39,121 nucleotides of DNA from positions 1 to 39,121 of the forward strand of contig DASSPH010000081.1 in the NCBI GenBank assembly GCA_035699745.1, given 5' to 3'. The translations under genes and the position numbers were made by a program. This document shows, piece by piece, positions 1 to 7,490 of the stretch. This DNA is from Vicinamibacterales bacterium (GTDB lineage Bacteria; Acidobacteriota; Vicinamibacteria; Vicinamibacterales; 2-12-FULL-66-21). Under the pieces are notes generated by a model, which made no database searches, had not been told where the DNA came from, and saw only the letters and a list, made by a program, of their open reading frames with translations. How positions within the stretch are numbered: position 1 is the first letter of the stretch; every line of letters begins with the position of its first letter.

Positions 1-97
1 CGCCCACTTGGTCAGTGATCGCCTTTAGAATGGCCTGCAGATCGCTAAGCTGGCGAAACGGGCCAACAACACATTTAAAGAGCGCAAAAACTCGCAT
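1..97 (-). CDS. Possible 5' end of a truncated reading frame, function unknown
   Basis: An ATG on the minus strand opens a frame that stays open to the window edge (MRVFALFKCVVGPFRQLSDL and about 12 more residues). A GGAG lies about 13 nt upstream, farther than usual. The stretch is visibly richer in A+T than the rest of the window, so it may be a foreign or degenerate remnant. I recognise no family. The short length makes a chance frame quite possible. Confidence 0.2.
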   Translation of the reverse strand, partial: MRVFALFKCVVGPFRQLSDLQAILKAITDQVG

Positions 98-213
98 GAT
101 GTCCCATAAGCTCCAGAGGCGGCCGTAGCCGTCCCGGGATGGGACTTGGCAGCCTGACCCCGCGCGGGAGATCATGGATCCCTCCGGCTGGTTAGGCAAG
201 TATATTGTTGCCG

Positions 214-416
214 CTACTGGCTACTGGCAACCGGCTACTGACTACTGCCTACTGGCTACCGGCAACCGGCTACCGGCTACTGGCTACCGGCTACCGGCTA
301 CCGGCTACCGGCTACCGGCTACCGGCTACTCGCTACCGGCTACTGGCAACCGGCTACCGGCTACCGGCTACCGGCTACTGGCTACCGGCTACCGGCTACC
401 GGCTACTGGTTACCGG
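214..416. repeat. Heptanucleotide tandem array, 29 units of CTACYGG
   Basis: Read in steps of seven from the first base, the array gives 29 consecutive units without a single insertion or deletion: 15 CTACCGG, 7 CTACTGG, 3 CAACCGG and four singletons (CTACTGA, CTACTGC, CTACTCG, TTACCGG). The final TTACCGG contains the TAA stop of the tricorn-like gene on the other strand. Because 7 is not a multiple of 3 and the unit holds no stop on the plus strand, all plus frames are open and show a false LPATGYR-type repeat. The array looks non-coding. Comparable strictly heptameric repeats (STRR) are known from filamentous cyanobacteria; I cannot say whether these are related. Confidence 0.93.
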
Positions 417-3400
417 CCTGGCGACTGTGAGGTCGTGGGCTTCTTGCCCAGCTCGGCTTTCAGCACTTCGACGGCCTTTTCGATCTGGGCGTCGCGCCCT
501 TTCAGGAAGTCCGCCGGCGTGTTGTCGACGTAGACGTCCGGCGGTACCCCGTAGTTCTCCATGTTCTCGCCGGTGGAGGTCCACACGCCGCTGCCGGGCG
601 TGCGGATCGCCGAGCCGTCGAGCAGCGTGTACGATCCGGTGCCGATCACCGCGCCCATGGTCGGCACGCCGATCACCTTGCCGAGGCCCAGCGCCTTGAA
701 GCCTGCCGGGAACATCTCGGCGTCCGAGGCCGAACGCTCGTTCTGCATCACCACCATCGGCCCGTAGAAATTCTGCGGCCGCGGCTGCTGGAATCCGGCG
801 TCCCGCCCCTGCGTGTACTGGTAGCGGCGGCCGTTGAGGATTGCCAGCAGCTCCTGGTCGATGCCGCCGCCGCCGTTGAACCGCTGGTCGATCACCAGCG
901 CGCGCTTGGTGCGGCTGGCGGCGAGATCGAGCTGGAACTGGCGCAGCGACGGCGCGTCCATCGCCCGGATGTGCAGGTAGCCGATCTCGCCGTTGCTCAA
1001 CTTCGTCACCATCTCGCGGCGATCGTCGACCCACTTCGCATACATCAGGTCGGCCATGCTCGCGACCGGCGTGATGGTGACCTCCCAGGCCCCGTCCTTG
1101 ACCGGCTTGTCGTTGAGCAGGAAGTGGAACTTGGTGCCGGGCGCCAGCGTGAAGAACTGCCAGTAGTTGTCGCCGCTCTTCAACTCGTGGCCGTCCACCG
1201 CGACGACGTAGTGCCCTTCCTTGATCTTCAAGTAGTCGCGATCCGCCGGCCCGTCCTTGTAGACGTGGCCGACCTTGAAGAAGCCGGAATCGTCGGGCAG
1301 CAGGTCGAATCCCGGATATCGTGTCTGCTGCGTCCGCTCCACCGGCCCCGGTCCGCCGCTGACGCCGGTGTGCGACGCGTTCAGCTCGCCGATCATCATC
1401 ATCATGACCGTCTGCAGCTCTTCCCGATCGACGAGGTTGTCGAGCAGCGGACCGTAGGTCTCCCACGCGTTGTTCCAGTCGGCGCCGTGCATCCTGGCGT
1501 CGTAGAACCGGTTCTTCATGATCCGCCAGCCTTCGTTGAACACCTGCTGGCGCAGCGCCTTGCGATCGACTTCGATGTTGGCGGTGTAGGTCACCTGCCG
1601 CGCGGTCTGATTCGTCGCCGACGGTTCGGGCGCCGCCGCGGCCGCGCCGCCTCGTCCGCCGCGTCCGCCGGCGGTCGGCGCGCCGGCGCTGCCGCCGGCC
1701 TGGTTCGGAAGCGTCGCGGCATAGAGGCCGCTGCCGGATCGGAAGTAGAGCGTGCGGCCGTCGCGCGCGAAGACCATGCTGCCGCCGCCGCCGAAGGGTC
1801 CGCCGCCGGCGTTGCCGCGCCCGCGTCCCCCGCCGGCCGCGTTCGCGTTCTGCGGCGGCGCGGGAGGCACCCGCGTCAACTGTCCGCTCTCGACGTTGAT
1901 GATGTACATGCCCGCGTTCGGATCGTTCGGCGCGCCGGCGCCGCGCCCGCCGCCGACACCGGCGGTCGAGAGCGTGAGCGCGACGGAGTGTCCTTCAGGC
2001 GAGGGGGTCAGCCCGCCGATCGCCGTCCCCGGAACGGTGAGCTGCCGCGTGCGGCGGGCCAGGCCGTTCCAGTCGATTTGCACCGTCACCGGCTGCGCGC
2101 CCGCGCCGCCGCCACGCCCGGTCTGCTGCCGCGCCGCGGCTTCCGCGGCCAGCCCTTCGGCCTCGTTGTCGATGTCGCGATCCATCGGGTCGCGATCGCG
2201 CTCGCGCAGCGACGTCACCCACAACGCCATCGTCGTCTGGATGCCGCCCTGGGTCGCGATGCCGTTGCTGAACCCTTCGGACGAGGTGAAGACGATGTAC
2301 TTGCCGTCGGCGGTCCAGACCGCGTTGGTCTCCGAGTACATCATCTTGTCGTCGGACAGGTGGCGCTCCTCGCCGCCCGCGATCGGGACGATGTAGACGT
2401 GCGGCCGCAGCGATCGGTCCTGCCGCTGGAAGGCGACCCACTTGCTGTCGGGCGACACCGAGACCGAGCCGATGCGCGCCAGATCGCTCGAGGCGAGCAC
2501 CGCGCTCTTGCCGTCGGCCACGACGTAGCTGTACAGCTTCTTGTCGGCGGCCGTGTAGAGCAGCCGGCTCGAATCCGGCGCCCAGACGAGCGCCCCTTTC
2601 TCGTTGTCGAGACTCGTGATCTTCTTCGGCGTCCGTCCCTCGGGATCCGCGATCCACACCTCGTCGCGGCCGGAGCGGTCCGAGACGAACGCGATGTACT
2701 TGCCGTCGGGCGACCACTTCGGCGTGTCGCTGCGCGACGCCATCTTGTCGGGAACGATGCGGGTGATGTCGCCGCGGTCGGTCGCGATGGTGAGGATCTG
2801 GCCGCGCGTGGAGATGACCGCGCGGCGTCCCGACGGCGAGATGTCGAAGTTGTCGACGTCGTTCGTCACCGTCTCGATCTCGTGCTCGTTGTCCTTCTCG
2901 TCGGTGACGATGTCGAGCGCGATCTCGCTGGCGCGGCCGGTGGCGAGATCGAGCTTCCAGATGCCGAAGTTCTCCTCGTAGACGATCGTCTTGCCGTCGG
3001 CCGACATCGACGGCCAGAACAGGTTGCCGGTCGTATGCCGGGTGACCTGCGCCGGCTGTCCGGAGCCGCTGACCGGAATCCTGTAGATGTTGTTGACGCT
3101 GCGCCGGACCTCAGGGCTGCCCGGCTTGATCGATCTGTCGTTCGGCAGCGGGTCGGCGACGAAGTAGATGTGATTGTCGGCCCCCCACATCGGCCAGTAG
3201 CGGTTGTATTGCTCGTCGCCGAGCAGCCTGGTGTAGCTGCTGTCGCTCAGGCGCGCGATCCACAGATCGGCCGAGTAGCTGCCGCGGTAGTGCTTGCGCG
3301 ACCACGTCGCGGGATGACGGTTGAAGACGAGCGACTTGCCGTCGGGCGAGTAGCTGCCCCAGTAGCCCCAGTCCACGGGCAGCGGCCGCTCCAGCCCTCC

Positions 3401-3835
3401 GCTCACCGCCACCTCGTACAACGTGGCGACGGTGGGGAAGGCGCCGTGCCCCCGCGACGCCCGGAAGACGACGTTCCTGCCGTCGCGCGACCAGCCGACG
3501 ACTTCGTCGTTGCCGGTGTGATAGGTGAGACGCTTCGCCGTGCCGCCGGCGGCGGGGACCAGGAACACGTCGTAGTTGCCGTAGCGGTTCGACGCGAACG
3601 CGATCCACTTGCCGTCGGGAGAAAAGCGCGGATAGACCTCGCGCGCGATGTTGTCGGTGAGGCGATGCACGCCGCTGCCGTCCTCGTTCGCGGTCCAGAT
3701 GTCGCCGAGATAGCTGAAGGTGACGCGGCCGGCGTGGTAGTCGGGATGGCGGGCGAGCTTGATCGGCGCGGCGGCCAGGGTGGCGGCGCCGCAGGCAATG
3801 CTCAGCAGCGCGAACAAGGCGGTCTTTCGCAGCAT
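410..3835 (-). CDS. Secreted tricorn-type S41 peptidase with PD40 beta-propeller
   Basis: 1141 residues. The N-terminus (MLRKTALFALLS...) is a Sec signal peptide. The first ~550 residues hold repeated PD40/WD40-like blades of the type FSPDGKWIAFASNR, as in the substrate-gating propellers of tricorn. Gly/Arg-rich low-complexity stretches follow (about 590-760), then a tricorn core region, a PDZ domain (about 850-900) and an S41 catalytic domain. Catalytic residues by comparison with archaeal tricorn are His ~822 (LNASHTG), Ser ~1037 followed by Asp (SASDAE) and Glu ~1093 (MENYG). The likely role is degradation of peptides in the periplasm or outside the cell. The start is chosen because GGGAGG sits 6 nt before this ATG and the signal peptide begins here; an upstream TTG in the same frame lies inside repeat DNA. 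The last codons and the stop overlap the heptamer array. Confidence 0.93.
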   Translation of the reverse strand: MLRKTALFALLSIACGAATLAAAPIKLARHPDYHAGRVTFSYLGDIWTANEDGSGVHRLTDNIAREVYPRFSPDGKWIAFASNRYGNYDVFLVPAAGGTAKRLTYHTGNDEVVGWSRDGRNVVFRASRGHGAFPTVATLYEVAVSGGLERPLPVDWGYWGSYSPDGKSLVFNRHPATWSRKHYRGSYSADLWIARLSDSSYTRLLGDEQYNRYWPMWGADNHIYFVADPLPNDRSIKPGSPEVRRSVNNIYRIPVSGSGQPAQVTRHTTGNLFWPSMSADGKTIVYEENFGIWKLDLATGRASEIALDIVTDEKDNEHEIETVTNDVDNFDISPSGRRAVISTRGQILTIATDRGDITRIVPDKMASRSDTPKWSPDGKYIAFVSDRSGRDEVWIADPEGRTPKKITSLDNEKGALVWAPDSSRLLYTAADKKLYSYVVADGKSAVLASSDLARIGSVSVSPDSKWVAFQRQDRSLRPHVYIVPIAGGEERHLSDDKMMYSETNAVWTADGKYIVFTSSEGFSNGIATQGGIQTTMALWVTSLRERDRDPMDRDIDNEAEGLAAEAAARQQTGRGGGAGAQPVTVQIDWNGLARRTRQLTVPGTAIGGLTPSPEGHSVALTLSTAGVGGGRGAGAPNDPNAGMYIINVESGQLTRVPPAPPQNANAAGGGRGRGNAGGGPFGGGGSMVFARDGRTLYFRSGSGLYAATLPNQAGGSAGAPTAGGRGGRGGAAAAAPEPSATNQTARQVTYTANIEVDRKALRQQVFNEGWRIMKNRFYDARMHGADWNNAWETYGPLLDNLVDREELQTVMMMMIGELNASHTGVSGGPGPVERTQQTRYPGFDLLPDDSGFFKVGHVYKDGPADRDYLKIKEGHYVVAVDGHELKSGDNYWQFFTLAPGTKFHFLLNDKPVKDGAWEVTITPVASMADLMYAKWVDDRREMVTKLSNGEIGYLHIRAMDAPSLRQFQLDLAASRTKRALVIDQRFNGGGGIDQELLAILNGRRYQYTQGRDAGFQQPRPQNFYGPMVVMQNERSASDAEMFPAGFKALGLGKVIGVPTMGAVIGTGSYTLLDGSAIRTPGSGVWTSTGENMENYGVPPDVYVDNTPADFLKGRDAQIEKAVEVLKAELGKKPTTSQSPGR

Positions 3836-3853
3836 GTCATCCTCCCGGCGCGG

Positions 3854-3879
3854 ATTATATAGGGAGCCTGCGCTGTCAA
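3854..3879 (-). promoter_or_regulatory. Probable promoter of the tricorn-like gene
   Basis: On the minus strand a perfect TTGACA (3874-3879) and a perfect TATAAT (3854-3859) precede the gene. The spacer is only 14 bp, shorter than the sigma-70 optimum of 17, so either the pair is used in an unusual way or one hexamer is fortuitous. The TATAAT lies 18 nt before the ATG, leaving a short leader with the GGGAGG ribosome binding site. Confidence 0.5.
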
Positions 3880-3883
3880 GCCC

Positions 3884-3949
3884 CGACTCCCAACGCCCAA
3901 CTCCCAATCAACGCTCAACTCCCAAAACTCCCAAACTCCCAATCCCAAG
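3884..3949. repeat. Irregular ACTCCCA repeat, G-rich on the minus strand
   Basis: Five exact ACTCCCA copies begin at 3886, 3900, 3918, 3927 and 3935, with related CGCCCA and AATCCCA variants between them. The complementary strand reads as GTTGGGAG/TTGGGCG and contains two stretches fitting the G3 N1-7 quadruplex pattern with loops of 3-6 and of 4 nt. The block lies directly upstream of the -35 box of the tricorn-like gene and downstream of the LIC_10091-like gene. The same TTGGGCGTTGGG core recurs near 21861, and a GTTGGGAG core recurs near 38722. Confidence 0.85.
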
Positions 3950-3963
3950 AGGCCGAAGCCTGC

Positions 3964-4974
3964 TCAGCCTCCGCAGGTCCTCAGCTTCGCCGACAGTTTC
4001 TGAACGCCGTCGCGCTCGATGAATGCCGCGTCGTCTGCCGCTGGCAGCGCGGCGAGATTCCGGCAGAAGGCGCGGGTCTGCTCGCGGGTCAGATACACGC
4101 CGACGTTCGACCCATAGAAGACGCTGAGCCGATGGCCCCGCGACCGGATGTCGTCGCCGATGCGGCGCAGGGCAGTCGGGCCCGCGAAGTTGCCGACGAC
4201 CGGTACGATCAGGTTGCGGAGGTGCAGGTCCTTCACGAACCGGAAGTCCTCTTCGGTCGCCAGGAAGCTCCGGGTGAATCCAGACGCGTCCGGCATCGTC
4301 ATCAGCCGCCGGAAGGATGGCGCCGGCTCGGTATCGCGCGCCTGCCAGAACTGAATGGACGGTCCGCTGTCGTGAAAGACGGTGAAGAGGCGATCGATCC
4401 AGGCGAGCTCGGTGGAATCGAGCGGCAGGCGGCGCGTCTCCAGCAGCCACCTGCGCACGGTTGCGGCGTTCCATTGCAGCTGCTCCGCCGAGGGCGGAAC
4501 GGCGTCGAATCGATCGAAGATCTCGCGCGCGCTCGAGCCGGCGCCGAGGCCGGCGGGGCGCGGGCGGGAGAACAGGCGCGCCACGAAATCGGCTCGATCG
4601 GAGGAGAGCTCGAACAGCGCCTTGTAGAAGAAATGCAGGCTTCGGTTCTCGCGCCGGATGTCGACGACGTAAGCGATCACCGGCCGCACGCTCGCGATGT
4701 ACGTGAAGTTCTGCTCCGGCCCGACGCCGACGTAGACCCCGCCGCGGCGCCACACGCGGCGGGCATTCTCGGCAACGTGCGGTTCGTTCGACACCAGATT
4801 GTCCGAGATGTCGAAGGTGCCCGGCGGTTCGGACAGCGTCTGGATCAGCGACCGGAACTCCGCGTCGGTGAGCGACGGCGCCGGCGCGCCGCGCCATGCG
4901 CACGCGCCAATCCAGAGGCCGCAGCACAGCGCCGCGGCAAGGGGAATCGTCCGCCTGAGGGCGGAAGGGGGCAT
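3964..4974 (-). CDS. LIC_10091-like putative lipoprotein, function unknown
   Basis: 336 residues from this ATG; a GTG three codons upstream (4983) is an alternative start. The N-terminus has a hydrophobic segment ending in WIGAC, a plausible lipobox. The body carries the strongly patterned blocks GGVYVGVGPEQNFTYIASV, AYVVDIRREN and LHFFYKALFELS, which I associate from memory with the LIC_10091 family first noted in Leptospira; no biochemical role is known to me. Near the C-terminus a segment on an object of the type FYGSNVGVYLT resembles the end of a Rossmann-like domain, but I would not call it an enzyme. The gene starts about 21 nt after the small basic protein and has no clear Shine-Dalgarno, so it is probably translated by coupling within that operon. 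Confidence 0.8.
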   Translation of the reverse strand: MPPSALRRTIPLAAALCCGLWIGACAWRGAPAPSLTDAEFRSLIQTLSEPPGTFDISDNLVSNEPHVAENARRVWRRGGVYVGVGPEQNFTYIASVRPVIAYVVDIRRENRSLHFFYKALFELSSDRADFVARLFSRPRPAGLGAGSSAREIFDRFDAVPPSAEQLQWNAATVRRWLLETRRLPLDSTELAWIDRLFTVFHDSGPSIQFWQARDTEPAPSFRRLMTMPDASGFTRSFLATEEDFRFVKDLHLRNLIVPVVGNFAGPTALRRIGDDIRSRGHRLSVFYGSNVGVYLTREQTRAFCRNLAALPAADDAAFIERDGVQKLSAKLRTCGG

Positions 4975-4995
4975 GGTCGGCACCGCGGCGGCTCG

Positions 4996-5202
4996 TTACT
5001 TGCGCCGTCCAGTCTTCCTGCCTGCGGTCTTCTTTCCCGCACGCTTCCGTCTGGCGGCGGTCTTCTTCCGCCCGACCCGTTCGGGGAGCTTCGCGCCGCC
5101 GGTTTCGCGGTTCCACTCCTCGAACGTCTGCGGCGAGATCTTGCCCTGGACGAGAAGCTCCGCGAACTTCCGGCGCTGGGCCTGGCTCTTGAAGGGACTC
5201 AT
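4996..5202 (-). CDS. Small basic protein with MSPFKSQAQRRKFAELL head
   Basis: 68 residues. The first ~43 form a compact conserved-looking unit (SQAQRRKFAELLVQGKIS, then TFEEWNRETGG.KLPERV). I have seen similar short proteins in several proteobacterial and acidobacterial genomes, always uncharacterised. The last ~25 residues are almost only Lys, Arg, Ala, Gly and Thr, like the tails of histone-H1-type nucleoid proteins, so nucleic-acid binding is an inference. Its ATG overlaps the TGA of the upstream TMEM175-type gene as ATGA, which fixes the start and implies coupled translation. Confidence 0.8.
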   Translation of the reverse strand: MSPFKSQAQRRKFAELLVQGKISPQTFEEWNRETGGAKLPERVGRKKTAARRKRAGKKTAGRKTGRRK

Positions 5203-5780
5203 GTGCGCGCGCTCAGGCGCCGCTCGATGCGGCGATCCGGGATCAGCCACAGCAGCGCGACGCCGACATAGATCGCGGTCGCGATCCAGGTGTTGACGAA
5301 CGAGATGAGGATGCCGGCAAGATAGATGGCCACCGAGATCTTCCCCTTGGCGTCCGATCCCAGCGCCGCCTGCAGGCGCGAGCCCGGCCCCTGCGCCGTG
5401 ATCAGCGTGGTCTTCAGGATGAAATACGCCACGCCGGCCATCATCAGCACCACGCCGTAGAGGGCGGTCGGCAGCGGCGCCAGGTGCGAGTCCCCCAGCC
5501 ACGCCGTGGTGAACGGAATCAGCGACAGCCAGAAGAGCAGGTGCAGGTTCGCCCACAGCACGCTGCCGGTGACCCGGTCGCACACGTGCAGCATGTGGTG
5601 GTGATTGTTCCAGTAGATGCCGATGAAGACGAAGCTCAGGACGTAGGCGGCGAACACCGCCGCCAGCGGACGGAGCGCCGGCCAATCGTGCCCGGCCGGC
5701 GTCTTCAACTCCAGCACCATGATCGTGATCAGAATCGCGACTACGCCGTCGCTGAACGCTTCGAGCCGGTTGGTCGTCAT
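5199..5780 (-). CDS. TMEM175/DUF1211 family membrane protein (putative potassium channel)
   Basis: 193 residues with about six hydrophobic segments. The N-terminus carries the family signature RLEAFSDGVVAILIT, where the RxxxFSDG element lines the pore in structurally studied bacterial TMEM175 channels. Bacterial members have a single six-helix repeat and assemble as tetramers conducting K+; that function is known for the family and inferred here. The gene leads a probable operon with the small basic protein (ATGA overlap) and the LIC_10091-like protein. On the minus strand TAGAAT (5793-5798) lies 12 nt before the ATG, with GGAG between them. Confidence 0.9.
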   Translation of the reverse strand: MTTNRLEAFSDGVVAILITIMVLELKTPAGHDWPALRPLAAVFAAYVLSFVFIGIYWNNHHHMLHVCDRVTGSVLWANLHLLFWLSLIPFTTAWLGDSHLAPLPTALYGVVLMMAGVAYFILKTTLITAQGPGSRLQAALGSDAKGKISVAIYLAGILISFVNTWIATAIYVGVALLWLIPDRRIERRLSART

Positions 5781-5822
5781 GCCGCTCCGGCGATTCTACG
5801 CGAGCGTGAGACAATCGCTGCC
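5781..5822. promoter_or_regulatory. Compact divergent promoter region, 42 bp
   Basis: The two start codons are separated by only 42 bp. The minus strand holds a TAGAAT -10-like hexamer (5793-5798) for the TMEM175-type gene. The plus strand holds GACAAT (5810-5815), exactly 7 nt before the GTG of the transglutaminase-like gene, which would put transcription start at or next to the first base of the start codon. The -35 regions would overlap the opposite gene's -10 region or coding start, so the two promoters probably compete. Confidence 0.45.
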
Positions 5823-7490
5823 GTGAAGCTCGCGCGAATTCTTCGGCCGCTGCCGCGCCGGGCGGCGCGCGCCGGATCGCTGCTGGTTCTGGCCGCGTGG
5901 ATCGCGACGATGGCGGTCCTGCTGGCGCGGACGTACGCGCAGGCGCGATCGATGAATCTCGCGGCGGATCTCGCGCGCTACGGCAGCGCCGCCGAATGGC
6001 GCGGCGTGTATTACCGCGGTGAGAAGGTCGGGTTCACCGTCAGCCAGACGTCGCCGTCCGGCGACGGCTTCGAGGTGAAGGAAGACGCCCGGCTGCAGAT
6101 GTCGCTGCTCGGCGCGACCACCGCCGCGTCGATCAGGACCACCGCGCAGCTCGACGCGTCGTTCGGCCTGCGATCGTTCCAGTTCTCCCTCGATCCGGGC
6201 ACCGGTCCGCTCGAAGTGTCGGGCATCGTCAACGGCACGCGCGTGAGCGTCACGCTCAAGTCCGCGTCCGGCGTGCAGCACGAGGAGCGCACCATGCAGG
6301 AGGCGCCCGTCCTGAGCTTGACGCTGCCGCGCCGCCTGGCGGCCGCGGGTTTTCAGCCGGGCACGCGGCAGCAGTTCACGATTTTCGATCCGGCCACCTT
6401 GCGCACCGAACCCGTCGCCGTCGAGATCGGCCGGCGCGAGATCGTCAATCTGGCTTCGCCCGGGCCGGCGGTGGGCGGGCGCGGCGGCGTCCGCCTGGCG
6501 CGGCCAGCGATGCCCGCGTTCCGCGTCGACATGGCGTATGCGGGACTGAAGACCACCGCGTGGATCACCGACACCGGGGAAGTGCTCCGCGAGGAGAGCC
6601 AGCTCGGGTTGATGTCCGTGCGGGAAAGTCCCGACGTCGCGCGGCGCATGGCGATCAGCCGCCGCATCACCGGCGACCTCCTCGAAGCGTCCGCCGTGGT
6701 CCCTCGCAACGTGACGAAAGCGCGGATTGACGACGGCCGCGACGTGCGCCGGATTCGCCTGCGCGTCGAAGGGACGGACCTGTCGGGTCCCGACTTCGCC
6801 GGCGTCGGGCAGACCGTCGAAGGCGACGTACTGGAGATTCGCGACGCGCGGTCGCTGCAGGCAACGGCGGCGGATCCCGACGTCGAGCGGTACCTGCGTC
6901 CCGAGCCGCTGATCGAAAGCGACGACGCGCAGATTCGCGCTGAAGCGGCGGCAGCGATCGGCGGCCTCACGGAGCCCCGGGCGATGGCGGAGCGGCTGAC
7001 CCGCGCCGTCAACGGCATGCTCGACAAGAAGCCGACCGTCAGCCTGCCGTCGGCGCGAGAAGTGCTGCGAACCAGAGTCGGCGACTGCAACGAGCACACT
7101 GCGCTGTACGTCGCGATGGCGAGAGCCGTCGGGCTGCCGTCGCGAATCGCCGTGGGACTGGCCTATACGCGCGGCGCGTTCTTCTATCACGCGTGGCCGG
7201 AGGTCTATCTCGCCGACGGGCGCGGCCGCGGGCTGTGGCTGCCGGTCGATCCGACGTTCAACCAGTTCCCCGCGGACGCGACGCACGTGCGCCTGGCGCG
7301 CGGCGGCCTCGACAAGCAGGCGGCGATCCTGCCGATGATCGGGCGCCTCAAGATGACCATCGTCGACGTGGAGCTGGCCCCGGGATCCACGCCGGTGCTC
7401 GTCGGGCGTGGATCGGCCGACGCGCTGCCGCTGCCGATGCCCGTGCGCGCCGGGATGACGTGCTGGTCGACCCCCGTGCCCGCCCGATGA
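5823..7490 (+). CDS. Membrane-anchored transglutaminase-like protein
   Basis: 555 residues from a GTG start. Residues ~15-35 are one hydrophobic segment (signal anchor). A long mainly beta region follows, and at the C-terminus a transglutaminase-like (papain-fold) domain has a complete triad: Cys ~422 in VGDCNEHT, His ~456 in FYHAWPEVY and Asp ~476 in LPVDPTFNQ. Family members act as cysteine proteases or amide-bond enzymes; the substrate here is unknown. The stop overlaps the next ATG as ATGA, so it is co-translated with an ABC ATPase, suggesting a role in processing or handling what that exporter moves. The start was chosen because the signal anchor begins here and a -10-like GACAAT sits 7 nt upstream; no Shine-Dalgarno is visible. 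Confidence 0.88.
   Translation: MKLARILRPLPRRAARAGSLLVLAAWIATMAVLLARTYAQARSMNLAADLARYGSAAEWRGVYYRGEKVGFTVSQTSPSGDGFEVKEDARLQMSLLGATTAASIRTTAQLDASFGLRSFQFSLDPGTGPLEVSGIVNGTRVSVTLKSASGVQHEERTMQEAPVLSLTLPRRLAAAGFQPGTRQQFTIFDPATLRTEPVAVEIGRREIVNLASPGPAVGGRGGVRLARPAMPAFRVDMAYAGLKTTAWITDTGEVLREESQLGLMSVRESPDVARRMAISRRITGDLLEASAVVPRNVTKARIDDGRDVRRIRLRVEGTDLSGPDFAGVGQTVEGDVLEIRDARSLQATAADPDVERYLRPEPLIESDDAQIRAEAAAAIGGLTEPRAMAERLTRAVNGMLDKKPTVSLPSAREVLRTRVGDCNEHTALYVAMARAVGLPSRIAVGLAYTRGAFFYHAWPEVYLADGRGRGLWLPVDPTFNQFPADATHVRLARGGLDKQAAILPMIGRLKMTIVDVELAPGSTPVLVGRGSADALPLPMPVRAGMTCWSTPVPAR

Noticed and set aside
174-699. Proteins with LPATGYR-like repeats, including an apparent LPXTG-type sorting signal
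   Set aside because: The peptide repeat is only the translation of the CTACCGG heptamer, which is open in all plus frames; there is no start context, and the sequence continues as the antisense of the tricorn gene.
971-3862. Long open frame (963 codons) antisense to the tricorn gene
   Set aside because: Arg/Val/Asp-rich shadow caused by GC-rich third positions; no ribosome binding site and no domain, while the minus strand holds recognisable domains.
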